A stretch of 5,862 nucleotides of DNA from Gemmatimonadota bacterium (GTDB lineage Bacteria > Latescibacterota > UBA2968 > UBA8231). The notes beneath the pieces were generated by a model. The model did no database searches, was not told where the DNA came from, and saw only the letters and a program-made list of their open reading frames with translations. The DNA lies in the NCBI GenBank assembly GCA_009845645.1, contig VXZF01000098.1, positions 1 through 5,862 of the forward strand, read 5' to 3'. Shown here in pieces: positions 5,060 to 5,862 of the stretch. Numbering within the stretch: the stretch's first letter is position 1; every line of letters begins with the position of its first letter. The position numbers and the translations under genes were made by a program.

Positions 5060-5659
5060 ATGACCCCAGCCGCCTTCAGTCAAGGTCCGCTCCTCTGGTC
5101 TGGCGAACACTGGATTCTCTATCTACGCCCGCCTAGGAGCCAAGTCGATAGCGGACAACTCAGTCTATACTGCGCCGCATATAGCCCCGCAGGCCGGGGA
5201 ACGGTGGCCTATATCGATATTCCCGGCTCCGAGAGTCTAACCGCCGTCTGCACCGATAACCCTGACTTGGCCGATTTTATTACTGACACTATGATTCGCG
5301 GCAGCAATAATCCATTCGACCGCGATCTGCCCCAACGGCCAGCTATCTTCAGCCGCGCCGGTCGCATCGACCTCAATCCTTCTTGGACTATCCAAAGCGA
5401 GTCCCACACTCTGACTGCCACTTGGGAGGAACTGGAAAGCCCCCTAGTCGGCCCGCCCACCGTCAACCCGCACATCATCTTCACGGTGCTGATTTTTGCC
5501 GCCGCTGGACAGATGCAACTCAACGGCGTGGCTGTACCCGGCAGCCCTTATCCCCGCGACGCTTGGAGCAAAAGCTTGGGTCAAGCCCGCAGTTCCTGCT
5601 GCTTTGCGTTGGCCGAAACCATGATAGCCGGTTCAGAGTGGGGACGACCAGCAATATAA
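5060..5659 (+). CDS. Hypothetical protein, last gene of the operon
   Basis: I do not recognise this 199-residue protein. It is probably a real gene. It follows the GroES-like stop by 21 bases on the same strand, ends at a clear terminator, and has sensible amino acid usage: six tryptophans (13, 18, 109, 122, 169, 194) and mixed hydrophobic and polar strands. No signal peptide is visible. One hydrophobic stretch, HIIFTVLIFAAAGQMQL (138-154), is short and probably a buried strand rather than a membrane segment. The alternation of short hydrophobic runs with Gly/Pro turns suggests a mainly beta fold. Possible signature regions are TWEELESP (121-128) and SPYPRDAWSKSLGQARSSCC (162-181). Cysteines 38, 64, 180 and 181 include an adjacent pair. 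Start ATG 5060 has only a weak purine-rich GAGAAGAG upstream, so translation may be coupled to the gene before. Confidence 0.65.
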   Translation: MTPAAFSQGPLLWSGEHWILYLRPPRSQVDSGQLSLYCAAYSPAGRGTVAYIDIPGSESLTAVCTDNPDLADFITDTMIRGSNNPFDRDLPQRPAIFSRAGRIDLNPSWTIQSESHTLTATWEELESPLVGPPTVNPHIIFTVLIFAAAGQMQLNGVAVPGSPYPRDAWSKSLGQARSSCCFALAETMIAGSEWGRPAI

Positions 5660-5693
5660 TAGCCCGGATCGCTCAAGCGGCCCGGGCTATTTT
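5658..5693. terminator. Operon terminator, probably bidirectional
   Basis: AATAGCCCGG (5658-5667) pairs perfectly with CCGGGCTATT (5682-5691), and the T-run TTTT is at 5690-5693. The 14-base loop contains a further CGC/GCG pairing (5670-5672 with 5677-5679) around TCAA. The left arm begins within the stop codon TAA (5657-5659) of the preceding gene. On the minus strand the same hairpin is followed by ATTATATT, so it can also end transcription of the convergent membrane protein gene. Confidence 0.85.
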
Positions 5694-5720
5694 CGTGAAA
5701 TACTGTAGAGGGTTTAGGAT

Positions 5721-5862
5721 TTAGAAGAAAGATCCCTGCTTGAGAAATTCCACCGGTGCTTCTTGGCCCCAGCCCCGCGTATAGTAGTCCTGCATGGTCA
5801 AGGCCAGCAGGATGCACAGCCAGAAGAAGCCGGCGACCGCAAAAAGCCCGACCAGCTTGGGG
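5721..5862 (-). CDS. C-terminal end of an integral membrane protein (partial)
   Basis: An open minus-strand frame enters from the right edge and ends at TAA (complement of 5721-5723), giving the last 46 residues of a longer protein. It opens with a strongly hydrophobic span (KLVGLFAVAGFFWLCILLAL, residues 2-21), a convincing final transmembrane helix. A polar, aromatic tail of about 24 residues follows (TMQDYYTRGWG, then EFLKQGSFF). Of the three minus-strand frames here it is the only one with this membrane character; one alternative stops early and the other runs on as a Pro/Gly-rich shadow. The stop is 28 bases from the hairpin that also ends the opposing operon. There is too little sequence to name a family. 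Confidence 0.6.
   Translation of the reverse strand, partial: PKLVGLFAVAGFFWLCILLALTMQDYYTRGWGQEAPVEFLKQGSFF

Noticed and set aside
5581..5817. Minus-strand frame starting at 5817 (78 codons) near the right edge
   Set aside because: It runs through the terminator hairpin into the antisense of the preceding gene. The neighbouring frame encodes a convincing membrane helix and stops before the hairpin, so it is the more likely coding frame.
1..5862. CRISPR array, insertion sequence or tandem repeats
   Set aside because: Reading through the window I saw no spaced direct repeats, terminal inverted repeats with a transposase, or tandem arrays. The similar segments within the TolC gene are the family's ancient internal duplication at protein level.

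Overview
The window is 5,862 bases of compact, moderately GC-rich bacterial DNA (I judge about 57-60% GC by eye). It carries Shine-Dalgarno-led genes and sigma70-like promoter elements. The TolC-type outer membrane channel points to a Gram-negative (diderm) cell. A PhyH-like oxygenase, a CxxS glutaredoxin and a DUF362 protein together remind me of uncultured, often marine lineages such as Poribacteria, Latescibacterota or planctomycete relatives. That taxonomic hint is memory-based inference. There is no integrase, transposase, plasmid or phage gene and no CRISPR array, so it looks like ordinary chromosome.

Layout. Positions 1-54 are the 3' part of a tRNA-Lys(UUU) on the + strand, ending in an encoded CCA. 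A long hairpin follows directly and is built like a bidirectional terminator. It separates the tRNA from a convergent minus-strand pair: a DHH/DHHA1 phosphoesterase (915-1742), then a PhyH-family non-haem iron protein (114-914). The stop and start codons of this pair abut with no base between. A divergent promoter region lies at about 1743-1831, with a clear TTGACA / TATGTT promoter on the + strand.

From there a probable five-gene + strand operon runs to 5659. It holds a small CxxS glutaredoxin-like protein, a TolC-family outer membrane channel (overlapping the glutaredoxin gene), a DUF362 protein, a divergent GroES-like protein and an unrecognised 199-residue protein. The gaps after the overlap are only 32, 14 and 21 bases. 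The operon ends in a 10-bp hairpin with a T-tract. Beyond it, convergent on the minus strand, lies the C-terminal end of an integral membrane protein cut off by the window edge.

How the genes might work together. The minus-strand pair is tightly coupled, but I see no obvious biochemical link between the two proteins. In the + operon, the order thiol protein, outer membrane channel, DUF362, orphan GroES-like protein and unknown protein matches no operon I recognise. It is the best candidate here for something undescribed. No inner membrane pump, periplasmic adaptor or GroEL is present in the window, so any joint function is speculation. No gene-free stretch exceeds 100 bases.
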